64,000 bases of DNA, taken from assembly GCA_029706075.1 (NCBI GenBank), contig JAINUG010000052.1:5313498-5377497 (forward strand), read 5' to 3'. This document shows positions 1-25,600 of the stretch, in pieces. The notes under the pieces were generated by a model. The model ran no database searches. It saw only the letters and a list, made by a program, of their open reading frames with translations, and was not told the origin of the DNA. This DNA is from Aldrovandia affinis. Taxonomy: Eukaryota; Chordata; Actinopteri; Notacanthiformes; Halosauridae. The translations under genes were made by a program, and so were the position numbers. Each line of letters starts with the position of its first letter. Position 1 is the stretch's first letter.

Positions 1-391
1 AAGGCCTGTATTATATTCAAACACCAACAATCAACTTTCGCTGTTTGCTTCGATTATTGGTGTGAACGTGGATTCACCCCTCTCCTTAGCAGACATCCCC
101 CTGGTTCTCTCATGTCAAGAAAGTACACAACTGCACCCGCTGATCTGTCAACACATTTATAATTTCGCTGATGATGACCTGGCACTCAAAGAAGCATTAG
201 AAACTATCGATAAAATTACATCTGAATCAATACTTACAGCACGACAGGAAAATGACCAGAAATGCCACTTTGTTTCCAAGAGGAGACTTGTTAAGCAGCA
301 TTGTAGGAGTCTGCAGTGCAAGTGGAGCGCTGAATCGCCAGCTTCCGATAAGAGATGGTGTCGGCGGTGTTTTGCAGAATGTTTTCACTAA
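1..391 (+). other. Unidentified open, protein-like stretch at the window start
   Basis: One frame is open from base 2 to 391 and gives protein-like text (LSLADIPLVLS, YNFADDDLALKEALETID). I do not recognise it. The last part (about 256-310) matches a repeat at about 3497-3551, directly before a LINE reverse-transcriptase remnant, so the stretch may be mobile-element coding DNA. It could instead be an exon of a neighbouring gene lying left of the window. It has no visible start or clear splice site. Confidence 0.3.
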
Positions 392-599
392 CCCACCGAC
401 TCCGACTGAGTACAGAATTGTGGAAACTCCATTTTGCCAGAAATGATTCAGGCGCGCACTCTTGTGGTCAAACAGGGTAAAACTATTTATTACATAAACT
501 GGAGCAAGTTAGCTAGCTAGAAATATAGACAGCGACGCTGACAATTGATACAAGCCTGGATGGAAAACTAATCGACTATACTTACTGTTAGTTCTCGCT

Positions 600-1090
600 A
601 ACTATTGTAGCTAGCTATTGGTACGCAGATAACGTAGATTACGTTCGTCTACTAGCTAGGTAGCAATTCTTGGGTCATTGTGACTGTGGAGCTTTTATTA
701 GCTAGCAATTTCTTTTGATTAGCCATATTCCGTTTAATCCACAGCGTTTATCAAGGAATCATTTTACTTTAACACAGTGGACCACTTACAAAACGGACAA
801 AAGTGACTTGCAGTCTCGCTATTTTTCTCCACTGGTGGATTTGGACATTTGGGCTGCTAGCTAGCTAGCTAGCTAGCTTTGCTTGGTAACACGAAAGCAG
901 TGCTGTCAATGGATTGGTTTATGGATAAAACCACCGCTACACACCCACAGCCGTCTTCCGCCATGCTTCAGTTCCAGTACTTTCCCAATATTGGTACATA
1001 ACGTACATACACCCACAACTAACATGTAATACGATTTGAAGCAGGGTTACGATTCGCTAGTTAATTTTAGCTAGCTAGCTACCTTGTCCA
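600..1090. repeat. GCTA/TAGC-rich low-complexity DNA upstream of hsph1
   Basis: Repeated GCTAGC and GTTAGC units are dense here, with runs at about 857-880 and 1069-1081. Similar runs occur near 4910-4935, 14568-14580, 59700-59930 and 62545-62790. Confidence 0.6.
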
Positions 1091-1282
1091 CAGAGAAAAA
1101 TGCATTGGATATACGCCTTATTAACTAGCTGGATATCTAAATTAGCTACACGATGTTCCGGCGTCCTGTTGCCGAAGCAACAACGGATACAAACGTACAC
1201 GTCTTCCTTTGCTTTCTCATTGCCCATAGAAAGATCTGGAAATTGTGTAACGTTAGCGGACGCTAATGCAAAGAGGCCAGAG

Positions 1283-1342
1283 TTCGCAAATTCTGGAAAG
1301 ATGGTTAACTTTCTGGAAAGTTCACAGGCAGCGATATAAATA
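1283..1342 (+). promoter_or_regulatory. hsph1: hsph1 core promoter: heat-shock elements plus TATA box
   Basis: TTCTGGAAAGTTC at 1311-1323 is three alternating inverted NGAAN units with correct 2-base spacing, a canonical heat-shock factor (HSF1) site. The same TTCTGGAAAG block also occurs at 1291-1300, exactly 20 bp (about two helical turns) upstream. A TATA box, TATAAATA, lies at 1335-1342. Start of transcription would be expected near 1365-1370, giving a 5' UTR of roughly 155 nt before the ATG at 1525. Heat-inducible transcription is inferred from these sites and from known HSPH1 biology. Confidence 0.75.
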
Positions 1343-1518
1343 GGGAGCTAGACAGGCTGGGGGAAAGCAACAGTGGTCCTGATTAAAGGGAGAGGATTTG
1401 GGCAGCCAAATAAATAAATGTGTACAAAATAAGGTGTACAACTATCATATAGGCAGATTACTAATCGCCGTCTGTTTATTAGTGGGTTGAGCCCTGCAGT
1501 AACCTATCTTAATCTTAA

Positions 1519-15283
<13,765 letters not shown>

Positions 15284-15710
15284 AGTTTTCCAGTTGGACA
15301 AGTCAGACTGGATGTGACAACAAACCCGTGGAATAAAACCCCCCCAAAAAACAATATTGGTTTTACAAACTGAAATATATGCTGCATCACTGCACTGACT
15401 ATGGCCGTGACACATATTTGTATATCTTGTGTTTTCCAGCTGCATTTGTTTATGTTCATTGGTAGATTTTTGTGAAATTCTTTCTGTTCTTTGTAGTGAT
15501 TCATCTCCTTTTTTATATTTTATGTGGCCCGAATATCTTTTGTGTTTTTTATTTGTTTTGTCAGTGATGCTATGCCAGTACAATTTGGCAATGAAAACGT
15601 GTATTGAGCTGTAAAACTGGTCTCACTTGTTATTTGTAGAAGTCAAACCACAGCATGCCATTCAATATAATTTGTGATCAGAATATGTGACTGGCTGTGT
15701 ACAGGGCTAT

Positions 15711-15716
15711 AATAAA
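15711..15716 (+). terminator. hsph1: Candidate hsph1 poly(A) signal
   Basis: AATAAA lies 428 bp after the hsph1 stop codon. Another AATAAA at 15332-15337, 49 bp after the stop, could be used as a proximal site. Neither has been tested against transcripts. Confidence 0.45.
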
Positions 15717-15743
15717 AATGTCAATGTTAACTTTAGTTTAAAG

Positions 15744-15749
15744 TTTATT
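15744..15749 (-). terminator. wdr95: Candidate WDR95 poly(A) signal
   Basis: On the minus strand this reads AATAAA and is the first clear signal I found downstream of the WDR95 stop (about 0.93 kb). It lies about 30 bp from the plus-strand hsph1 candidate signal. Its use is an inference. Confidence 0.3.
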
Positions 15750-16337
15750 TGGTACTAAACACAATGTACGTATACCTTGACATCCTGTAACAATTCCCAT
15801 GTACACATACTACAGCAATCCCTGAACATTGTGTACAGTCTTTTGTTTATGAAGAATACATTAAGAATACATTGGGCCTTGTTTTAAGGAAGCAATTGCA
15901 GTTGGCAAAGACCAGCAGAAGCACATCCAAAGATGTGCCTGAATCAGGTTTGGTGTTTTAATAGTGCAAATGCATGAGGTACAAGGAGCAGGTGGTCAGG
16001 GTCTGCCTCTGGTGAGTCAAAGGTTGAGGACTGGCCAATCAGGATGCTTTCCTCAATGCCTTTAAATGAGCCGTTGTGTCACGCATCCTGTGTTTACTGA
16101 TGCAGGGCATGCCCTCAGCCACTTAGTCTCTAATCTCTTTTCTCTTCTCTCCTTTGGTTGCAAAGCCTGTATTCTTGCTACCCTGAAGCAAATAATGGTA
16201 AAAAAATCATTTAAAACGCTTTTTAGTATTTAGGATGCTCTTCCTGGACAATCTTGGCTGTGTGCTGCAGGAGATCCTCTAGTTGGGGTTAAACCGCACC
16301 AGCTGCAGAGATTATTCGATTTCAGGACAGCATTGTT

Positions 16338-16668
16338 TTTAGGCCAATTATACCCTCTACTTCTTTCAATTGACCCTCCCCCATGAACTTGCCACTCGTC
16401 CCCATGGGACAAGCTCATACCTCAAGGCAATGATCCGCCTCCTTTGAGACGAGTCACCCAACTATGTTTACCAGGTTGCCTTACCGCTCCTCGGTGAGCT
16501 CGAACCGGCTCTCCCTCCTCCCTCCCTCTGGGGTGGACAGCCAATTGCCACCCCCTAGCAGCACTCCCGGTCAGGGATGGACTAACGCAGCCAGCGGATT
16601 TCAACCGTGGCTGCAGTGGCCAACTTGTGTCCCTGTCGGATGCTCTTACCACTACACCACCCAGGAGA
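16338..16668 (-). mobile_element. tRNA-derived SINE, head type A, in the WDR95 3' UTR
   Basis: On the minus strand it starts CTGGGTGGTGTAGTGGTAAG, just 12 nt after the WDR95 stop codon, and is in the same orientation as that gene. It ends with the family tail AGAGGGTATAATTGGCC. If WDR95 ends where predicted, the SINE forms the first part of its 3' UTR. Confidence 0.75.
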
Positions 16669-16680
16669 ACCTGTAAAGCA

Positions 16681-19600
16681 TCATTGTGATTCAGTGGACC
16701 CCTCCGCTGCAAAGCCGGAGAGGAAAGGGTCTGTTGCCACAAGAGAGAGATCGGGCTTCTTGCAGGCGGTTGATGTATCGTCAATGTCAAAACACTTCAA
16801 AGTGTGGTAGGCCTTGGGACCGCCGTGGCTTGGCGGCTTGTTGGCTTTCTTGAATATTTCATGACGGAGCCTGAAAAAATAAACATTAAAGAGCGTGACC
16901 AATTTGCATAAAAGTAAATTCACTAAAGAGGAGGAATCGGACTGAAACTGCCTCATTGTGGCTACGGGTCAGATCTTCGTTTTTTTCGTGGTGGTAAGAG
17001 AAACTCACCGCTTCCCCTGCTTGGTCGAGTAACGTAGACTTCTGATCTCCTCCTCAATGTCTTTATCGCTGATGTGCGGTGCAGGGAATCTTAGCTTGCT
17101 GCTTGAGTCGGACTGCAATTGCATTTCAACAAGTTTAGGAGTTTGGAATGGGATAAAAAAAAAAAAAGATTGAGTTTTGAAATTGGACAATTGGGTTTTT
17201 CAATAAACCATATTTTTCAAGGTGGGTATTAAAAAAAGATATTTAGCAGCTTCTCAATGGACAATTGAAGAGTGTTTTTCAATAAACCATATTTTTCAAG
17301 GTGGGTATTATTTTTCTGATAAATGGTTAGATATTTGAAGTTTTACACAATTATTCTTAGGGATTTAAGTATTAAAATGTGTTTTTTCATGCAAAAAACC
17401 ACACCAATTTAAGATAAACAAAAATGTAGATTTTCTCAAAATTGGTCAAAGTGGATTGAGTGAGTTTTGGAAAAACACTCTTCAGTTTGTGACAGTCGGC
17501 AAGGGCAAAGCTTGGAGAAACCAAAGGGACATAGCTAACTTTAGCGTTGTTTGCATCTTCTCTGGCCTCCTCAGCTTGCTCCAAGTTGATGATATCTGAG
17601 GCGCTGGTCCCCTCTTCTAGAATGCTGTGCGCTGGCATGCTCAAAGGGTCGATCAGAATCTCGTACGGAATTGTGGGATGCTTCCAAGAGGATGGTGTGT
17701 GGATGCTCCAGTTCTCTGCTTGTCCAAATGTACCTGAGGGAGGATGGAGTGGGGAAAAGGGGGGGTCATGTGGCCTGTGATCTACTGTCTACTGTTTTCT
17801 CCCAAAAAATAAATAGCCATTTCAAATAGTATTTTTAGGTCCGTCCTCTGTCAATTCAGGAGTGCAGAATTAACTTATAACATAACAACCTTGATGAATA
17901 ACCTTGATGGGTGACAACTGACCTATAAACTCTCCGTGAAAGGTCCACAGCCGCACTGTGCAGTCAATGGAAGAGGTCAGCAGCACGCAATCCTCCTCAA
18001 CAACTTGCAGACTTGGACATACCAACAGGGAGAAGAAAAAACTGCTCAAGTGGAAAACATCAACAGCTTAAATGATAAAATTATTATTACAATTGTATCC
18101 ATTAATACCAGCTGGGCTGTTCTTACCTGGTGACAGTACTGATGTGTGCGCGCCAATAGTTTGCCACTGAACAAACACACAAGGTAACAGAATTACTTAA
18201 GAGACAAACATATAGAGGAAAACAATGAGTCCTTTGGATCTACATTCGTAAAATTAGAACTAGAATGTCATGTTAACTGCGTAGGAGAAATATACGTACT
18301 TCTTGGCGCTTCTTGCTCTGGGCGAAGCGCGTACATCTTGATGTCATAAACGTAGATGAAGCCAGCTCGATCGGCTGCATAGAGAAAGTTTTCCTCCTTG
18401 GTCACAGCCAGCTTGGTGATCTGATATTTCAGTCTAGACTAGAATGGAAATCACCATACGCCATCATGTAATGTGACATTTTTCACCTCAGCTCATAAAC
18501 AATCCGTCCCAATAGTCACACGTGTCATAAAACTGGGGTTCCCAAGCTTTTTAATCTCAAGGCCCCCAAAAAGAGGACCCCACCACAATTAAATGGTTAA
18601 CTTTTGACATGTTTATCCATCCCCACCAGATTGTGACAATTTAAATGTTATTTAACTATTTTGACATGCTTATCCATCACCCATTTAGAACAAGATTAGC
18701 CACTTAAAATGCAGTGACTATTTAACACACAAATTAGCGTTATTTAACGGCTATTTAACGTACAAATTTTACGTCATATATGGAGTTATTCGCAGGACTA
18801 CATATATCACATTACTAGGGGGATTGGAACACATTTAGAACAATGATAAAATGAAACAAATTTTAAAAAATGTAAAATTTAAAAAAATGCTCATAATATT
18901 ACCAAGAACATGCAAATCGCAGTTTATTTCATTATTTAAGTCCAAAATAAGTCATTTAGAAAATGGCATATAGAACTATGCACAAACTATTCTTAAAAGA
19001 GCCCTCTTTGCCTTCTTCACAGACCCTAGTTTGGAAACCCCTGTGATAAAAGAACAGGAGCATATCATCATACATACATACCGCTTTGAAGCTGGCCAGG
19101 AATTTCCCTCCATTCCGCACATTCCAGAAATTGACAGAGCCTTTATTTTAGGATAGAACAAAATTGTCCATTTTAGGTGACGGTCCCAATAGGGATGGGT
19201 GAATGTGATAGGTTAATATTTCTATGAATGTTCTGGAAATGTGTGGGGGTTTTTCTGATGCGTGACTGCAGGTGGAAAGACCTGATCCACGGTGAAGACT
19301 GACCTTGGGCCCCAGAGGACACAAGACATGCAGCTGAGATGAAATCAATATTCAGAGCCCGAGTCCTCAGGAACACGAGGCCCGAAGCACTTCTATCAAC
19401 ATCTAATAGAATATTGAAAAAAAGCTCAGGATTAAAACACAAATAAACCCCAGTCCCATACCAGGGAGAACTGGCATGAATATAAATATACAATAGATTC
19501 GAAATATCTTTTGAGAAAGTAAAGCTTTGCAAGAAGGCAGAGAAGGCAGAACACAAATGATCAATTTGAAATAATCAGCATTTCACATAAATAATTGAAT

Positions 19601-22600
19601 ACCTCATCAGAATCAAAATGAATCTGTAAAAATGACTGGAGGGAACCATTGATTATTTTTTCAACATACTTCATGTGTATAAATCACATTTTGTGGAACA
19701 GAAAGGCACAATTCTTGTATTTGAAATCATAATTTTTCCAGAGATGTTAAAAATACATTATAATGTTGGGGCATTTTAATGACATATGAGAAAATCTAAG
19801 GGTTTGATCTCTCAACTGAAACATGCACATATTTATTTTGATTCATACCACAATTTGAGTGAATTCTCAATTCTGATTGGCTGAGCGGGTGTTGATTATT
19901 TTACAGTAAACCTCAAGGAGAAACATAATAATGCACTGCTGTGAAGTAGTTCCAGCTAAAGTGGCCTTATCACGGTTACAAACCAATACACAAGTAATTC
20001 AACTTTCAGTGGACAGAAGCGCATACTCCACAATCATATGGTCTGTGAATGAATGTGAAGTGCCAGGCAAAACAGGCAAGCAACCACAGATCAATTGACT
20101 ACTCATTTCAAACGGGAACAGTGGAGACCAAGCACCCTATTAAGTTACTTTACACTGATGTTTCCATTAATTTGTTCACCACCTGTACATGTCCTAACGT
20201 AGGGCAAAAAGTTCTGGTGCTCTTTGTTGCAGCATGGGGTAAGCTTGTGGAAGTTATGAAAGAACTATCTAACTTTTCTTTGGCCATTAAATATTCATTT
20301 AGTCTCTGTATTCATACACAGTCTGAAAGCCAGGCAGGAGTACTCCCCAAAAAGAAATAGATTATTTAGTCTGCAATGAGGAAAAAAGAGCAAGACAGAC
20401 ATTTAACTAATACATAAATAAAATTAAAGCATCTTGTCATGCACCCATACATTTCACACCAAAACTTCATAGAGTTTATTTTTGTACTAAATGTATCGTG
20501 ATAATTTGTGGAACATTCTGGAACGTTACCCTCTGAATGGGTGCAGTCTGTGGGGAGAGGGGTGAGGAAACGACACTGCAAGTGTCCTGAGACCAGGTTC
20601 CACACAATTATTTCGCCATCGTAGCTCCCACTGGCCAGAAGAGATGGTGGGCACTGTGCCACGCACAGGATGTCTTCCTTGTGGCCACTATTCTGAAGAA
20701 AAAAATTAAAATTGTAAATACAATTGCAAAAATTCTGAAATGGGAAATATACTGTGTATCGGTTTTTACAGAGTGGTTTCAGTATAGTTTTCCAGTGTGC
20801 CATTGTGCTTGTGAGAGTCGGCAGGTGCACTGTTTCTCACCAGGTCATCCTGCCAAGAGGACTGTGGGCTCTGAATGTGGTGAGGGTCTTCTGGTGAATC
20901 CTTCCAGGGAGAGAAATGAGACATGAGCAAAATCTTTTGATCAAATTATTAAAGCACATATTGAGGGGGTGGAGGCTTAAAATCAATCCTATTTTTAATT
21001 ATTGCAATAATTATTTTCTTTGAATAATTATGTTAATAATAATTATTTCAGGAGGTTTCAATGGTGAAAATTGAAGTCTATATACTTCATACTCCTTCAG
21101 AAGGAGACTGTGCTATAAAGAGCAATTTAAAAAAAGTATCCTTGTGGCTTGAGAGTTACGTTTTCTGGATTTTCTCCAAAATACCACTGCTGGAGCCACA
21201 GCATTTGCTTTTCTGTAATGGTTACACCTGAAGGACTCAGCTAAAATAACTGGTTATGAAATGGGCACCATGCTTCAAATGCTTAATTGTAATTGAAATG
21301 TTGAAGTGTTTCTGGAAGGAATATGCAAGCGTGAGGGTTTGTTGGCCCTACAATACTGTCCTACAAGCCTCTCCCTTCAACTGCAGGGCTGCGGCAGTGA
21401 CACAAGCTGGCCAGGTTTTAATCTCAAAATGAGACACACAAACCAATATATGGAACACCCACCCAGCCACCCAAACCGAGGGCCGCAGTGTGAGGGGGTA
21501 GTAGGGGAGGGTGGGTCCATGAAAATAGCCTTTAATGAGAGACCTCCTATACTTCTAGACTTCCTACACATAAGAGAAGGAAACTGTGGGCAAAAATACA
21601 GCACGGTGCAAGTCTCAGCAAGACCCCATAAAAAAGATTATTACATTTCTGAACGTAATAGACCATGTGAAAATTGTTCATTTCCATCGTCCTCAAGCAA
21701 AATGCTTAAGGGACCCTGAATGAAGTCTGAATGAAGTCTATGATTAAATGCCTTCTCCTCTTATGAAGGCTGAATATAGGTCAGAACCCAAGGCTCTCAG
21801 GGAGACGGTCAGAAAATGATGATGAGAGATGTAACCACGGAAATGACCAAGGGCTCTAGAAGGTGGAGGACAGGCGAGCTAAACAAGGTGGTGACATTTT
21901 TCAATATTCCTGTTTCCTATTGGTTCCCTTCTTCTGTTATTTTTCACACGGGATATACTTTCATATCACGTTGATTATGGCAAGGGTAGAAGGGTGGCGT
22001 GGTTTCATTTAGGTTCTGTCCTTGGGAGGAATGCTGTAGAGGAACTGAATGGGGAAGTGTGGGAGTGAAAAAAGAGCCTTGGGAGGCCAAACGGGTTATT
22101 CATATCAAAGCATGCACCATGTTCTGCTCATACAATAGGATTGTGTGCAAGCTAGTACAATACTCACAAAGTAAATGTCAATCCTTCTGTTCCAGCCCAC
22201 TGAGATTACATACCTGTCGAAACAAAACACACACAGTTTCACATACTTGGTTTAAATCTGGGTCAAAATATATTTGTACCAGGTACATGTAAGACACAAT
22301 GTAACATGCATTGTAACTCACGTGCTTCGGCTCGCTTTCAAATAAGTACAGTCACAGACTTCTGCACTTCCATCCTCTAGGAGTGAGATTCAGAGAGAAA
22401 CAGGTGTGGAGTGAAGCCGCCGAACGGCAGTGGTAAAATTGTGTTTTTAAATGATGGGATTATCTATCAAATGGATTTTGGAATACTTCCTCTTATGTTT
22501 CCACCTAGATAATAGCATCAAACTGTATGTCTACACCTTTGACCAAATCATTTGACCAACATTCTGGAGCATGAAATTAAAAAGCCCTCACCTTTTCTGA

Positions 22601-25600
22601 ATATCTTTAGGCACTGGCCATTATTGAAATTCCAGACTTTTAGACAGCCATCTCTGCCGCCAGTTACCAGTCTGTATGGGGATAATATGAAGCATCAGGG
22701 TAAAAATCATCCTTTTTCTAAACATGTTATTTTTGAGCAGGCAACGCAATCTGACAAACCTCCTTCCTTTGGGGTCAAAGGTCAAGCAGGTGATGGCAGA
22801 GACACCGTGAGCACCTCCAAACTCAAAGACTTGGCTTCCTGTATCAAAATCCCAGACTTTCACTACCTGGAACAAATGAAAAAAACATTAGCAAATATAT
22901 ATCACAAAAAACAAAAATGTGTAGGTTTAGAATTGGAGGAGGATTTCTAGTTTTCTAACTGCATTTCTAGTTATTTGGGAAGCCAAGTGATAACTCCCCC
23001 TATAATTTGGCGCCTTTTAATTATTTTTTATTATAGTTTCAATTCGTTTAGGGGGGAAAAAAATCTGATCATAAATTGTGCTTGTGCGAGAGAGTGAGTT
23101 TCGACTCAGCAATCGAATGTTGTAGCTGTTCTGAAGTCACTTTCACTCACAGAGGCTTCAGAGCAGCTGACCACCTGTCTGAACGCTTCGCTGTAACCAC
23201 AGCACAGCACTGGCTCCTTGTGGGACACAATCAAGTCACCCTGAGCTTGAGTCCTGCAGACGACAAGCAGGAGGGAAAATAAGTGTGCGGAGAAATGTGA
23301 AAATGGAACAGAGGAGGGGAGGGGATGATAGGGAGGAGTAGGAGGATGACAGTGATGGAAAACACAGAAACACAGGGGGAAAAACAGACAGAAGAAAAGA
23401 TGGAATGACAGGGAGGACAAAGAAAGAGAACGAGAAGAGTGGTAAAGAGTGAGAACAACAGGAACCTGCACAACAGTAAGTGCTAATAATAGACAGAAAA
23501 CCAGAGAATCTGTCTAGGCTGGTCTGCACAGATGCCAGATGATCAAGATACATTTCATCATCTGACTCTGCTTCGCAGCTGACCTAGAATCTGTTTCAGT
23601 TTTCTGTCCTTTAGGATAGTTTGGATGCTCTTCTGAACTGAGTGCACCATAATGAGGGGATCACACTGAAAGCGTGTACCCATTTTCTCATTGGGCCCTT
23701 TTCCACTGCAATGGTACCAGAACATTTGGCACTTTTTTGGCACTAGAAAATGGGAACTTTAGACTTTCCATTTGCCAAGGGTCCAGTTCCGCAGAGTTCT
23801 CGTTGTTGATTTTTGGTGCCTGCTCAAGATATGGGACTTACCATACTAAACAGGACTTTGGGGGCAGGACTAACAGCACTGTTTAATGCTGATTGGTTAC
23901 GCACTTTGCATCACTCAAGTGACTGATCAGCAGAAGCATTGTTGTTAGCATTTGTTGAAGAAGGAATATCAGCATAATATAGAAAACCATGGAGAAAACC
24001 ATGGGACCATGGAGCAACGACAAGGTCCAAGTTCTCATTGCCATTTGGTCAGAGTACTAAATTCAATGGGAGCTTGAGGGAATGAAAAGAAACGAGAAGG
24101 TATATTGAAAATATCTATGTGTTTGAGGGAACTGGGCTACAAGCGTGATCCTGACTAATGTTGTTTAAAAGTAAAGAAACTGAAACAGGACTATAAAAAA
24201 CTGAAGGTTCATAAAAACAAAAGTACAGAAAAATCGATCTATGTTATGACATGCTGGATGCTGTTCTTGGTTTGTGATGATGTCAGTCGCCTTTTCCAGT
24301 CGTCACTACAACCGTAACTGTTTCCCCTGAAGTCGATGAAAACAAAAACGATAACTAGAACCGGATCTAGCGCTAGTTCCTGTTGGCTCCCGTTTGGGCT
24401 AGTTCTTGTTTTTTATTGTGCAATGGAAAAGGGCCTATTGCTTTCAAAGGTACGGGGGGGTTGAGGGTTAGGTGTGCTCCTCTAACCCCTGTGACATGCC
24501 TCGCCTTCTTTCTCAGTAGAAAAAAAGCAGCGTGATCACCCCCTATAAAGGGAAAATGCAGTGCAAAGTGACGAGATGCCAACCTTGTCCTGACAGCAAG
24601 AAGGGCCATGGAGTCAGTGGCCACATAGAGGCCTTTGATGGAAGGGGAGTAGAGACAAGCAGACACTTCTCCGCGGATCAGGCTGGCCTTAGGGTGTGCC
24701 GTGAACAGGCAGGATTGATCCGGAATGTCCCAGATCTGAAATTGAAGTCGTTCTTGATTTTGAATTCGTCCCACAATAATAAATTGCACATGTGGCAGAT
24801 GGCCACAGAGGTCCCAAATCATTTTCAAGCCACAAACCTACCGCAAAACCACTGGGGAAATTTCAGAAAGCCCAGAAATACTAGGAACTTTTATGTTATG
24901 GTTGGGGATCATGGAGGATTTGTTGACGCCAATAGGGGATTTCCCAATCAGTTTATTGCCATTATCTTTTTTTTATGGGAATAGCACCAAAGTTAACCAT
25001 TTCTTTCCACCCAGAAGAGAATAAGAACACGTTTGTTTCCCACCACCAACTATTCCCAGCTGCTGGTCCATGCCCTTGCATAATCCAGCTTGGACTGCCA
25101 AAACTCTATCATAAAATCAGAAAGCACACCACTCCACACTCCAGACATGTCCCATCTATTCACCACTATATACATATGTGGTTGTAACATTATACCGTAT
25201 ATGTTGCTCCAATGTATACTGATCTAGCACCATGTGAACACTATGGCATATAATAAGGTTCTTATCGATCAATATACAGTAGATCCTAATTAGGCTCTAT
25301 ATGTACATTATTATGATTGTTTGGTATGTGAAGGCTGGTGCAATTGCTGTTGTATGCTAATATTTTAGCTATGCTTTTCAGGTTGGTGCTCATTTACTGT
25401 GTCGATGGCTGTTCTGTGCTTACGTTCTTGTTTGTGTTGCACCTTTTATACTGATCTGATGTCACAGTGGCTTTATTCAAGCATGTTGTAGGCAGGGCCA
25501 CCATTTTGTGACACCTGTTTTCTCGCGTGCACTTCAGTCATCTGCATCAACAGGAGGTCGATGGCGCCCTTTTTTTCAAAGCCACATGTCAAACAATTAT

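Noticed and set aside
23106-23553. Minus-strand frames with Ser/Leu/Phe-rich, membrane-like text
   Set aside because: They come from GA-rich low-complexity DNA. Only 23151-23253 is supported as a WDR95 exon.
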